NCBI GenBank assembly: GCA_004335835.1
Contig: RWJK01001977.1
Coordinates: forward strand, 62,001 to 126,000
DNA from: Scenedesmus sp. ARA3
Taxonomy: Eukaryota > Chlorophyta > Chlorophyceae > Sphaeropleales > Scenedesmaceae
Direction: 5' to 3'
DNA: 64,000 bases
Below are positions 44,901 to 54,111 of this stretch, piece after piece. The notes below the pieces were generated by a model. The model was not told the DNA's origin, ran no database searches, and saw only the letters and a list, made by a program, of their open reading frames with translations. Position 1 is the first letter of the stretch, and every line of letters starts with the position of its first letter. Both the position numbers and the translations under genes were made by a program.

Positions 44901-46499
44901 GCACACTCAGCCAACCCACCCACAGCAGCAGCTGCGGCTGCTACCACACTGCCACCACAATAGCATAACTCTGCGCACCTGCTGACACTGAGGCCACGTT
45001 TGCCAGGTCCTTGTCGCTGGCCACCTCAGTGGACACTCAGCCAATCCACCCACAGCAGCAGCTGCTGCTGTTACCACACTTTCACAACTATTCGTCCACG
45101 CACCTGCTGACACTGAGGCCACGTTTGCCAGGTCCTTGTCGCTGGCCACCTCAGTGGACAGCTTGGCCAGCTCCTTCACCAGCGCAGCCACAGTCTTGTC
45201 CATGCCGCGCGTCAGCTGCACAGGGTTGGTGCCTGCAGGGCAGCAGCACAAGGCAGCGGGAAGCGCGCACAGGGCGTCAGGCAGGAAAGGATATAAAGTG
45301 CATGCTAGCTGTGCCCACTGCAACACAGGCGACCGCATGCACATCAGGAGCTGACGTCATGCATTGCAGCAGTAGGCGAACGGCTGGGGATGAACCGAAG
45401 CCGACACCTGCTGTCACAGTAATTATATCAACTAGCGTCTATCTGGCCACTAGATTCACCACACCATTCCTATTCCCTGGCCCACCTGCTGCCACGATCT
45501 TCAGGCCCTCAGCAATGAATGCTGCGCTCAGGATGGTGGCTGTGGTGGTGCCGTCACCGGCAGTGTCGTTGGTGCGTGCTGCCGCCTGGCGCACCAGCTT
45601 TGCTCCAATGTTCTCCACTGGGTCCTCCAGCTCCACCTCCTTGGCAATTGTCACGCCGTCATTGACGATCTTGGGGCTGCCGTACTTGGACTCAAGCACC
45701 ACGTTGCGGCCCTGCGGGACAGCGAGGGCAGAGAGGAGCACCGCAGCATGTCATACAACACGTTCAACATACAGAGGCGCAATGGCAGGATCCACGCGAC
45801 ATTGTCAGCAGCAATGCAGGCCGATCGCATGTATCAATCAGGAAAGACAGCTGCATTTAGCATTGGCGGTGCATGTGGCAAGGTGGCAGCAGCCTGCAGG
45901 GTGCTGCAAGGGAGGCTGGCCCTCGCACTGCAGCCTGCACTGATCACGCCTGCAGGAACACAGTCTGACGCTGCCACAGCTACAATTTGTCAACGACGTT
46001 TCTACCCACCCACAGCTATATATGGATAACCCGTGCGAGTGCCCGATGCCACTGCTTGCACGTACCAGCTGCGCCTGCCTGTGTGATAGGACTGCTGCTG
46101 AAGCTTCTAGGCCCCCTGCAGCTGCTGCGCCTGCTATCATACACATATCCTTGCATGCTGGCTGCGGCTGCCTCAACCAGAGAAGCACAAAGCAGCATGC
46201 TCATATGCTGCCTTTACTACATCCAATGGCTGTGCTGTGGCTGTTGCGGAAGGCACTGCTTGTGCTGTGACTGCTGTGCACACCTTGGGGCCCAGGGTGA
46301 CACCGACCACAGTGGCCAGCTTGTCAGCTCCAGCCTGCATCTTCTTCAGAGCCTCCATGTTCTTGTTGAAGTGCAGGTCCTTGGCAGCGCGCACCACATG
46401 GGTCCTCCTGTTGCGTTGTGTTGCGGTGGCAACCAGGCAGCAGGCAGCAGCAGCAGCAGGACACGTACAATCGACCAGGGCTCGCCGACCGGACGGCAT
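41967..46499 (-). CDS. CPN60B: plastid chaperonin 60 subunit beta
   Basis: Group I chaperonin of the plastid stroma; the alpha/beta CPN60 rings fold imported proteins such as the Rubisco large subunit. About nine exons: 46499-46284, 45717-45488, 45233-45107, 44398-44201, 43857-43666, 43436-43140, 42978-42802, 42479-42292 and 42102-41967, roughly 580 residues. After a Cys/Ala/Arg-rich transit-like leader come [35 protein letters not shown] and [13 protein letters not shown] (catalytic Asp). [33 protein letters not shown] and EEGIVIGGG follow. The C-terminal GGADEYGY replaces the GGM tail typical of bacterial and mitochondrial forms and resembles the plastid beta type. Start at 46499 (MPSGRRALV); an upstream Met in frame also exists. 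Introns carry copies of exons 3, 4 and 5. Beta versus alpha assigned from motifs and tail, fairly sure. Confidence 0.88.
43904..43977 (-). repeat. copy of CPN60 exon 5 start
   Basis: Repeats the first part of exon 5 ([20 protein letters not shown]) nearly base for base, about 116 bp upstream of the genuine exon and with an acceptor-like CTGCAG. Confidence 0.9.
44093..44146. repeat. 19-bp tandem repeat, almost three copies
   Basis: The unit cccagccgccgggcccacc occurs two full times and part of a third within the intron between CPN60 exons 4 and 5. Confidence 0.85.
44450..44520 (-). repeat. copy of CPN60 exon 4 start
   Basis: Repeats the exon-4 start ([19 protein letters not shown]) about 120 bp upstream of the genuine exon, in the intron between exons 3 and 4. 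Confidence 0.88.
44845..45040 (-). repeat. two copies of CPN60 exon 3 end with donor
   Basis: The exon-3 end ([18 protein letters not shown] followed by GTGCG) is genuine at about 45160-45107. It is repeated downstream in the intron at about 45033-44980 and, more diverged, at about 44905-44845. Period about 125-130 bp. Confidence 0.88.
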
Positions 46500-48294
46500 G
46501 GGACGTAGATTAATTACTAGATGCATGTAAAGCTCAATGTGCTCCGCAGGAAGCCATGGCAGCCGTGCAATGCGCACAACACCACTCCGGCGATTCCCTA
46601 CGGGAGAAAGTTGCTTGCGATCGACGAGCTTAGGCCGCTGTGCACAAATCTCACCTGCTCCTGCTCACGAAGCGAGCACGGGCAAAAGCCCTTCCAGAGG
46701 CAGGCAAAGTGGTCTGCATAGTGCGTGTGCTTTCTTCTCACGCAGCCACCAAACTGCGAAACAGACAATGTGCCTGACGTGGGAACGTTAGTGCACAGCT
46801 ACAAAAGGTGCCGATTCTTGGAGGCAGCAGGCTGAAAAGGCTCAGCGCAAAGCAGCAGCCATGACACTGGGGCTTTGTCAGAAGCTTCGAGACGAGACCC
46901 TGCTCAGAGGATGCTGAAATCGTAACGTTTGCGTTTGTTCTTCACATTACTGAGCTTTTATATGTTTTGGTGACACAATGTGCGTCAGTAGCATGCAACA
47001 CATGGCTGTCAAGGGTGGTGGTGGGCTCGACCATGTAATGCTGTCCTTGCTCACAGAGGCACAGCTTATTTCAGTTCATACGGTTAGTTTTGTGCATAAG
47101 ATAAAGGATGAGGACTGCCGGGACTGATGATTTCGGTTGCACAATGCACAACAGTCAGCAGGTCCAATTTTTTTGTCACAGGAGTCCTGTGATTGCAAGC
47201 GAAACCTTCTGAGCCATTTACATTGCTACGACAAGCAAACAGATTCAACAGAGGAGTGTTGTATGTAGACAACATACTGTGTAGAGCCTAGTATGTGCAG
47301 AGCAGAGTCCTGTGCTAGCACTGAGCAACATAAGCACGACGGCTGAGACGAATAGTAAAATTCCTGCGGCGGCAGCTTTGTGGTATTGTGCCGCAACGCA
47401 TGCACGTAGTATTCAAACAGCAGTGTAATGAGCAGCAGACGTCATAAGCCGCCGGTTGATTTGCACGGTAGATGAGTTCTCGCAGCTCAGGGTTCGTGGC
47501 GTGCTGGGCCCCGGCCCGACCAACAGCAAGAGTCAAAAGTGGGCATTGTAGACCAAAGCGAGGTACCGCCCTGTGCGTAACCGCTGGGCCACTACCATGT
47601 ATTTCCAGCAAAATATCAGTACCCATGCAACCACCAGCTACCTACTGTGGCACAAACCGCCCAGGGCAACTGTGACAGGCGTGCTGCTGCAGCAGCTGTG
47701 CACAGCTGTGCACAGCTGTGCAGATCAGCAGGACAGGAATTTACCAGAGCAGGGCCTGCCATGCATCAAGTCGCAGCTCTGCGTCATAAATTTACAGTGC
47801 AACAGTGCTGAAGGTTCCAACTACGTCGATATCGATCTGTCGAGGCTGTACCACTCCGGATCCGCGCTTTACTGCTGCGCAGCATGCCTCCCTACGCTCC
47901 TGCGCACACTGTGCAACTTGTGCAACTTGTATAATCCATTTAGCGCCCCTGATCTTGCGCATTTCTAGGGGGAACACTCATTGTCAGTTGTTCGACCCGT
48001 CGATGTGGTGTGAGCCGTTCGACCCGTCGATGTGAGCCCTGTGGCTATTATACAGCCTTCGCTGCAGCAGAAATACCACGCATACACACGTTGAGTTTCA
48101 TACGTACGGCGTGTTGCAGTCACTTTGGTCTGCTATGCGCGGAAATATTCGCCACACAGCCGGAACCTTGAGCGGCAACTCGCGCCAGGCTGCGTTCGCA
48201 ACGCACCAATGCAACACATGTAGCCGTGAATATGGTGAGTGAAACATGCATACCGCTGCGATTCAATATAACCATACTGGGAACACGGCCTTGT

Positions 48295-48343
<49 letters not shown>

Positions 48344-49627
48344 CAGCAGCAACAGCAGTGACAGGGGGGGGNNNNNNNNNNNNNNNNNNNNNNNNNNNNN
48401 NNNNNNNNNNNNNNNNNNNNNNNNNNNNNNNNNNNGGGGGGGCAGTCTGGCCTCCAGGAAGGCCAACACACAACTTTGCTCTATTGCATCCAGCATTTTT
48501 TTTTAGTATTGGTGCGGTCTGCTTGCGCAACACATGCTGGGAACCATGTCAACCTCCGCGTTTTATTTTTATTTTTCGTCTCTGAGTAACCCCCTTAAAC
48601 AATGCTTCTTTGCTTCCATGGCAACCTATGTTGGTGCAGTTCAACGCCCTTTCAAAACGCTGCTGGTCACTTGAATGAGGTTGTTTGAGCAGTGATGACG
48701 GCGATCAGACAAGGCGCTGAACTCTGCAGCGCACCAGGCCCCGGGGGCCTAGCCTCCAGGGACCATTACCTGGCATGAACTTGCACCTGCCAAGGTCACC
48801 TGAGTCAGCCTAGACTGCTCGCCACCATACTGGATCGGTTCATGTGGCTAAGAGAACGCGTTTAAACATTGAAGGCAGCGCCAAAGCACCAAAGGAAGGG
48901 AGGAAGCAAGGCCCTTGGGGGCCCCAAGTTGGGGCCACCTCACCTTGTCAGTAACTTGACGAACCTGCCAAACCATGGCTGGGCTAATGCCTCGACAAAT
49001 CGTATGCTACGTACAACATGTTTCCTGATATGTTGAGCTTAACCTGTCCGCAAGTAGCTTCCCTTGCTGTTCTCAAACCATTGTCGCTGCTGCTGCGGTT
49101 TCCCTCCGTGTGTCAGCTACGTCAAGTGTGTACAGTGCACTGCTGCTGAACAGCTGCTGTTACTGCCTGGCTTGATCGTCCTCTCACTGCCTCACCAGCC
49201 GAGGCCGGGCAAAGAGTTGCGGTTGCCCTGGTAGCAAGGAGCCTTGGAGCACAGCAAGCGCGATGAGTCGTGTATCTAAAGCAGATGAGGTGTGTATGTG
49301 CAGCCGAGCCGAGCCAAGGAAGCCGATTGCATGCAGCACAGCTGAGCTTGCTGGTGCTGCCCTAGCTCAGCAAACCTGCACACCCAGCTCCTCACAGCCT
49401 GCAATGCATAGAGACAAGCACAAGCCCTTGCCGAGCAATGGCAGCCACGTGCAAAGGGGTGCTCACCTGCAGGTGTTATCAGCAACCACCCTGCTGAACA
49501 TGTCCAGAATTCATGTCAGCCTTTGCACATGCCCACTGGCATATGCTGCACGCTGGTGCGACATGAAAACATCTTAAACATTGAATTTGTTGCGATGCTG
49601 CCGCAGGCCACATCATGGCGGCGGCCA
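46500..49627. other. 3 kb intergenic region upstream of CPN60
   Basis: Includes the CPN60 promoter side. Other contents are a direct repeat of gttcgacccgtcgatgtg (about 47991 and 48018), a CAG run, the second N gap, and a compositionally mixed block around 48580-49000. No gene recognised on either strand. Confidence 0.45.
48295..48435. repeat. CAG repeat and poly-G run ending in a 64-base gap
   Basis: An AGC repeat (48295 to about 48342), a few interrupted units, a run of G, then 64 Ns (48372-48435) followed by another run of G. The assembly broke at a G-homopolymer or GC-rich repeat. Length across the gap is unknown. Confidence 0.92.
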
Positions 49628-50041
49628 ATGCCTTCAAATGACAGCCACAACACACCCGGCAGCAGCAGCAAGACCAGCGGCAGCTACGCGTCCCGCCCAG
49701 CATCCGCAGGAGGCAGCAGCGCATACGCGAGGATGATGCAGCACCACGCGCAGCAGCTGCAGCAGCAACAGCAGCAGCAGATACGGCCAGCAATGCCTGC
49801 AGGCTTCAATGTAGTAGAAGCGCAAGCACTGTTAGATCACCGCTGGACTGACATTTGCCAGCAGGGCCTGCAGCCTACATGTACTTGTAAAGAAGAGGCA
49901 GCAGCAGAGGATGCAGCAGCAGCAGCGGGAGCAGCAGCAGGAGGCGAGGAGCTTGCAGGAAAGCACGGCAGCAAGTTCCTGCAAGAGCTGAAGGCAGCAG
50001 CAGACAGCCGGACAGCTGACGGTGCCTGGGACGACCCATAA
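49628..50041 (+). CDS. small uncharacterised protein, Gln/Ala-rich
   Basis: A 137-residue frame starting MPSNDSHNTPGSSSKTSG. It contains a short poly-Gln (QQLQQQQQQQIRP), a more protein-like middle (FNVVEAQALLDHRWTDICQQ, CTCKEE) and an acidic Ala-rich end closing in ADGAWDDP. No family recognised. A possible intron acceptor (gctgccgcag) lies 22 bp before the ATG, so an upstream exon may exist and the true N-terminus could differ. It could also be a chance frame in CAG-rich DNA; the non-repetitive middle part is the reason for listing it. Confidence 0.35.
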   Translation: MPSNDSHNTPGSSSKTSGSYASRPASAGGSSAYARMMQHHAQQLQQQQQQQIRPAMPAGFNVVEAQALLDHRWTDICQQGLQPTCTCKEEAAAEDAAAAAGAAAGGEELAGKHGSKFLQELKAAADSRTADGAWDDP

Positions 50042-51028
50042 CCTGCTTCCGCTGGAGCTTGTGATGCGCATGCCGTGTTTTTGCGGTCGAGAAATGGTAG
50101 TGACGTGCACCTGGCGTCGTGGAGGTTTGGGCGCATGGTCTGTGACAGTAGTTGCCATTTGATGCAAGGTAGTGTCGGAGCTGTATGGCTTGTGTTGGCA
50201 TTCGTCACTTGTCAGCCAGGGCGAGGTTGTCCGCAGGCAGAGCAGTGGTTGCCGTGGTTGCATGTTGCATGTTGCTAAGGGTCACAAGCAGACAGCTGAT
50301 GGATGGTCAACCTGGAGCAGTTGCGGAGGCGGTGCTTGATGGTCGCCCTGCAGCAGATACGCTTAGTCATATGCAGTGTGCTGCTGGTGCCGTGACTGTG
50401 TCGTTCAACGCTTTGTTGCACACCACTGCATGCGTGCGCTGGTATGCATTGCTCGGCTGCTTGCAGCTGGCTTTGAATATGGGTGCTGCATGGGCAGCAG
50501 CGGCCATGCGTCTCGAAGAGGGTCCGCCACCGCTGCACGTGGAAGCGCTTCCACTGCTAGCAGTAGCACTGCTTGTAGGAATGGCAGTCGCTGACATGGC
50601 GGGTGGTGACTGTTTTGGATGAAGGGCAAGTGTGTGGTTGCCTCTACTGTGGAGATGATGCCTCCAGTTGCTGGTCTGCTTTGGCTCAGGCTGGGAGAAA
50701 TGTGAGAGTGGCAAGTGGTGGCCTCTCTGTAACATGTTACACTTTGCTTGCATCCCCCGCAGAACCCTTGCTGTCTGCCAGAGCACAACAGATGTCCAGA
50801 TAGCTGGGCTCGATGAATGAGGCAGAGACAAGCCTTGCATGATTTTGATGCAGATATTGAGGGCCCCCTCTTGCTGAAACACTGCTGTGCACTTGCACAC
50901 CAGCACACTGTGCACCTGCACACCACCTGACCCAACGGAGAAGTGGCCACGATCCGATTAAAGCCACATATAAGAGTACTGGAACTGATAAGCAGATTGG
51001 TTTCCTGGACGTGTAGCTCACGCAGATA
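50042..51028. other. intergenic region before bL21m
   Basis: No supported gene. ORFs on both strands are hydrophobic or Cys/His-rich chance frames. The right end should include the bL21m promoter. Confidence 0.4.
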
Positions 51029-52021
51029 GTGCATAGGCTGCTAGCACAGATGAAGCGGAGCGCAGCACTCGCTTTGCAAGCGTTGCTGCCGTCGCGATGC
51101 AGCCCAACAGCATCAAAAGCTCTCAGCACACTACTCGAAGCAGCTGCTCCATCCAGCTGCCGAGTACGGCACGTGGCAGTTGCACAGCAGCAGCAGCAGC
51201 AGCAGTCCTGCAGTAGCAGCTTGATCACTCCCCCAGCTTGGTCCTTCGGCAGCGTACGGCACATGGCAGGCAGAAGCGGACACAAGCTGTCTCTGAAGCG
51301 GGCTAACAACCAAGCCAGCTGGGCAGCGGTGCAGCCGTTCCTAGAGCAGCGCCAGCCTGACCAAGCAGCAGCGGCAGCAGCAGCAGCAGCAGCAGCAAAG
51401 TCGCAGCAAATACAGTCAGCTATCCCGCCACTGCCGCAGCTGCAGGAGCCGGAGCACAACCGCAAGATAGGCTGCATCACTGGGCCCTACAGCATAACAC
51501 GCCAGGCCGCCTTTGCAGTTGTGGAGTCAGGCGGCTCGCAGTTCAAGGTGACCCCGGATGATGTAATCTACCACAACAAGATCCCCGGCGTAACGGTTAA
51601 TGATGTCATCGAATTCGGCAAGGTGCTGCTCATCGGCACTGCACAGGAGACTGCCATCGGTAGGCCCTTCATCCCAGGTGCTACTGTCATTGCAGCAGTG
51701 GAGGAGACGCTAAAAGATGCCAAAGTGCATGTGTTCAAAAAGAAGCCCCGGAAGGGCTACTCAAAGCTTAAGGGGCACCGTAGCCACATCACTGCGCTGC
51801 GTATCCTGGAGCTGCGGGCTCCAGGCATGCAGCTGCCAGCAGCAGCAGAGGCGGCAGCAGCAGCGGCGCCACAGCTTGCAGCAGGAAAGGAGAGCAGTCA
51901 GCAGCTAGCAGCAGCACCTGTGCGCAGCTTGGGCGCAGGGGATGATGATGCGCGGCCTGCTGTCAGCGGCATTCGTGGGATCGGCCCCAGCGGCGGCAGG
52001 CAGCAACAGCCGAAGCAGTGA
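51029..52021 (+). CDS. mitochondrial large-subunit ribosomal protein bL21
   Basis: A single-exon frame of 330 residues. Residues about 1-75 are rich in Ala, Ser, Arg and Gln with almost no acidic residues, as in mitochondrial presequences. The bL21 domain starts near residue 155: FAVVESGGSQFKVTPDDVIY, then VLLIGTAQETAIGRPFIPGA. The signature KKKPRKGYSKLKGHRSHITAL (near residues 235-255) corresponds to the basic rRNA-binding segment of bL21. About 70 residues of Ala/Gln/Gly-rich tail follow, which bacterial bL21 (about 100 residues) lacks. The protein would sit in the mitochondrial ribosome; a plastid location is possible but the presequence favours mitochondria. Start at 51029 or at the Met seven codons later (MKRSAALALQALLP). 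Confidence 0.85.
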   Translation: MHRLLAQMKRSAALALQALLPSRCSPTASKALSTLLEAAAPSSCRVRHVAVAQQQQQQQSCSSSLITPPAWSFGSVRHMAGRSGHKLSLKRANNQASWAAVQPFLEQRQPDQAAAAAAAAAAAKSQQIQSAIPPLPQLQEPEHNRKIGCITGPYSITRQAAFAVVESGGSQFKVTPDDVIYHNKIPGVTVNDVIEFGKVLLIGTAQETAIGRPFIPGATVIAAVEETLKDAKVHVFKKKPRKGYSKLKGHRSHITALRILELRAPGMQLPAAAEAAAAAAPQLAAGKESSQQLAAAPVRSLGAGDDDARPAVSGIRGIGPSGGRQQQPKQ

Positions 52022-54111
52022 GCCTAGCAGCGCTCTTGCTCAGCAGCAGCAATGTAAGCGCAGCGGTGTCCGCAAGTCACCTTCAAAGTGAGTGTGTCAT
52101 GTGGCTCCCAAAAGCACATCAATAGCATCTAGCGCACTGTGCAGAATGCAGCTGCTGTGGTGTTTTATTGCTGCACCCACTGCGTCATTCGCAGATGGCA
52201 GGCTGTTATGTGCAGACTGTGGCTTGGCCTTGTTTTAGGAAACCTGCCAGGAAGCGAGGGGCTGCGGGCTGAGCAGCGCAATGTTTTTGTTGCTTGCGAC
52301 GCAGCATTGCATTGAATATCAAGCTGCTGCACTGGCAGTTGTTGTTGTAGCTAGCAGCTACATGGGCAGTTGCATAAAGTGCCAGTGCTGTGCGCCAGTG
52401 CTGGTCGTAGAGGTCTCAAGATTGCAGCTGAGGCGCAGTATTTGTTGGCACCTAACGTGAGGCTGTTCAGCTGCGCACCTCTGCATGGGTCTGGCTGTGC
52501 TGCTGTGCATGCCTTCAAGCCTGCCAGAGCCAACAGCAGCGCTACTTTTGACCGTGAGATTGCAAGGTTGCGCATTGCTAACAGACACTGCTCTGCGCTG
52601 TCACAGCAGGGAAATGGTTTCATTTTGTGCGGCGCACGTGCGAGCAGTTGTATGGTCATACCCATATACAATGCTTTACGCACAGCATTATGCGTTGCAC
52701 CTGCAGCTGTTGTCACCTGTATTACATCACATATGCTGACCCCGCGTTGCCGTGGCTTGATTGGTAACAAGGTGATGATGCTGGCTGCTTGTTCATTGCG
52801 TGATATCAGCGCTGGTAGGGCTATGCAGCTGCTGATGCCGGCGTGTTGTGCTGTGTGCGCAGCATGCTGGTTGCAGCAGCATAGGAACCACTGTCAGCTT
52901 GAAAGGGTCGACCATTATGATGCCATCAGCCCACAGATACACAATGGTAATGAGTTGCAGGTAGTACACTTACAGGGCCATGATACCCGTGTCTACAAAC
53001 ATGCATAATTAAGTGCCCCAACAACCTTTTCTTTAATCTCACACCCAACAGTGTTTCACTGCGAGTGTGCTGGCTATAGGCAAGCACCGAGCATGGCATG
53101 TGTTACTCAGGGTTCAGCAACCACAGAGCAGTGCACAGCAACAGCAGAGCGCTGCAAATCACAGACTACATAATCCAGAACCCCAGACGCCCGGCATGAC
53201 ATGGCCACACTCCAACTTGGAGCAGCAGGCGTCACGCCACCAATGTACTGAGCACTGTCGCTTGCAGCCAGCTGCCATGCCATCATGCGTATATAATGGC
53301 TGCGGGCTGTGACAGCCTATCAAGCGGCTTCACTGATAACACGATGGCATGGCAACAAACATTCGGTTGAACCATAACCTACGCCAGCCTTACTTGAAGC
53401 AAACAGCCAGCGCATCAAGCGCACCGATCCCCCCGTCACCAACACTGCAACATGCAGCTGGCCTCAGCCCTTGTTGCCAACACACTGCAGGCATACGGCA
53501 CCGCAGGCGCAGCTTAACTCCCGCCTCACACCCTATCACACCTGTCAAAGATTGTTCCGGAAAATGCATTGCTGCCTGTCCAGAAGAACACTGTGTACAA
53601 CTGCCCAACACTTGCTATTGTACAAGAAAGCACACAGCCGCATGCCCCAACTTTAGGCGCTTCCAGATACACCGCTGGGAAATGCGCTGCTGAGCACCTC
53701 CAGCCGCCGCGGCAGCACAACGCAGCTGCTGCATCGCCCCCGGCCACACACCATGCTAGCGACCGCACACGCCGCAGAGCCTCTGCACAGAAAGGCTGCA
53801 GGGAAGCCTAACGATGCATGGTATGCCTTGCGCTGCCATTAGTTGTGCCACATGCAAGCCAGTTGCTACTGCTGCTGCTGCAGCCGTGCAAGCCGCTCGC
53901 TCCGATCCCACCATCCAATGCCCACACAACCACCGCAATTGCATCGGGCAGGCAGACGTCGTGCGCAGTACTTGCGCTTCCGCTGATGCACACGCATACG
54001 CATGCGCCTGTCAAGCGAGACTGCCCACCCTCCTTCCTGCCTCATCCCTGCTCCCAACACTTGCCTATACCTTAACCTGACAAGGCGGCACCTGCGCAAG
54101 CTGCTCCCAGC
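52022..54111. other. intergenic region between bL21m and the TLC gene
   Basis: Contains the bL21m poly(A) signal and then about 2 kb in which I see no gene. A 212-residue frame at 52370-53008 has no recognisable motif and looks accidental. Confidence 0.4.
52053..52057 (+). terminator. TGTAA poly(A) signal for bL21m
   Basis: TGTAA located about 31 bp after the stop codon at 52019-52021. Confidence 0.5.

Noticed and set aside
48133..48585. Frames across the second N gap
   Set aside because: They consist of simple repeat and Ns with no flanking protein motif.
50185..50622. Hydrophobic 145-residue frame
   Set aside because: The apparent hydrophobicity comes from GC-rich shadow reading; no start context, family or splice partner.
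52370..53008. 212-residue plus-strand frame after bL21m
   Set aside because: No family motif, Cys/His-rich composition and position past the bL21m poly(A) signal suggest a chance frame.
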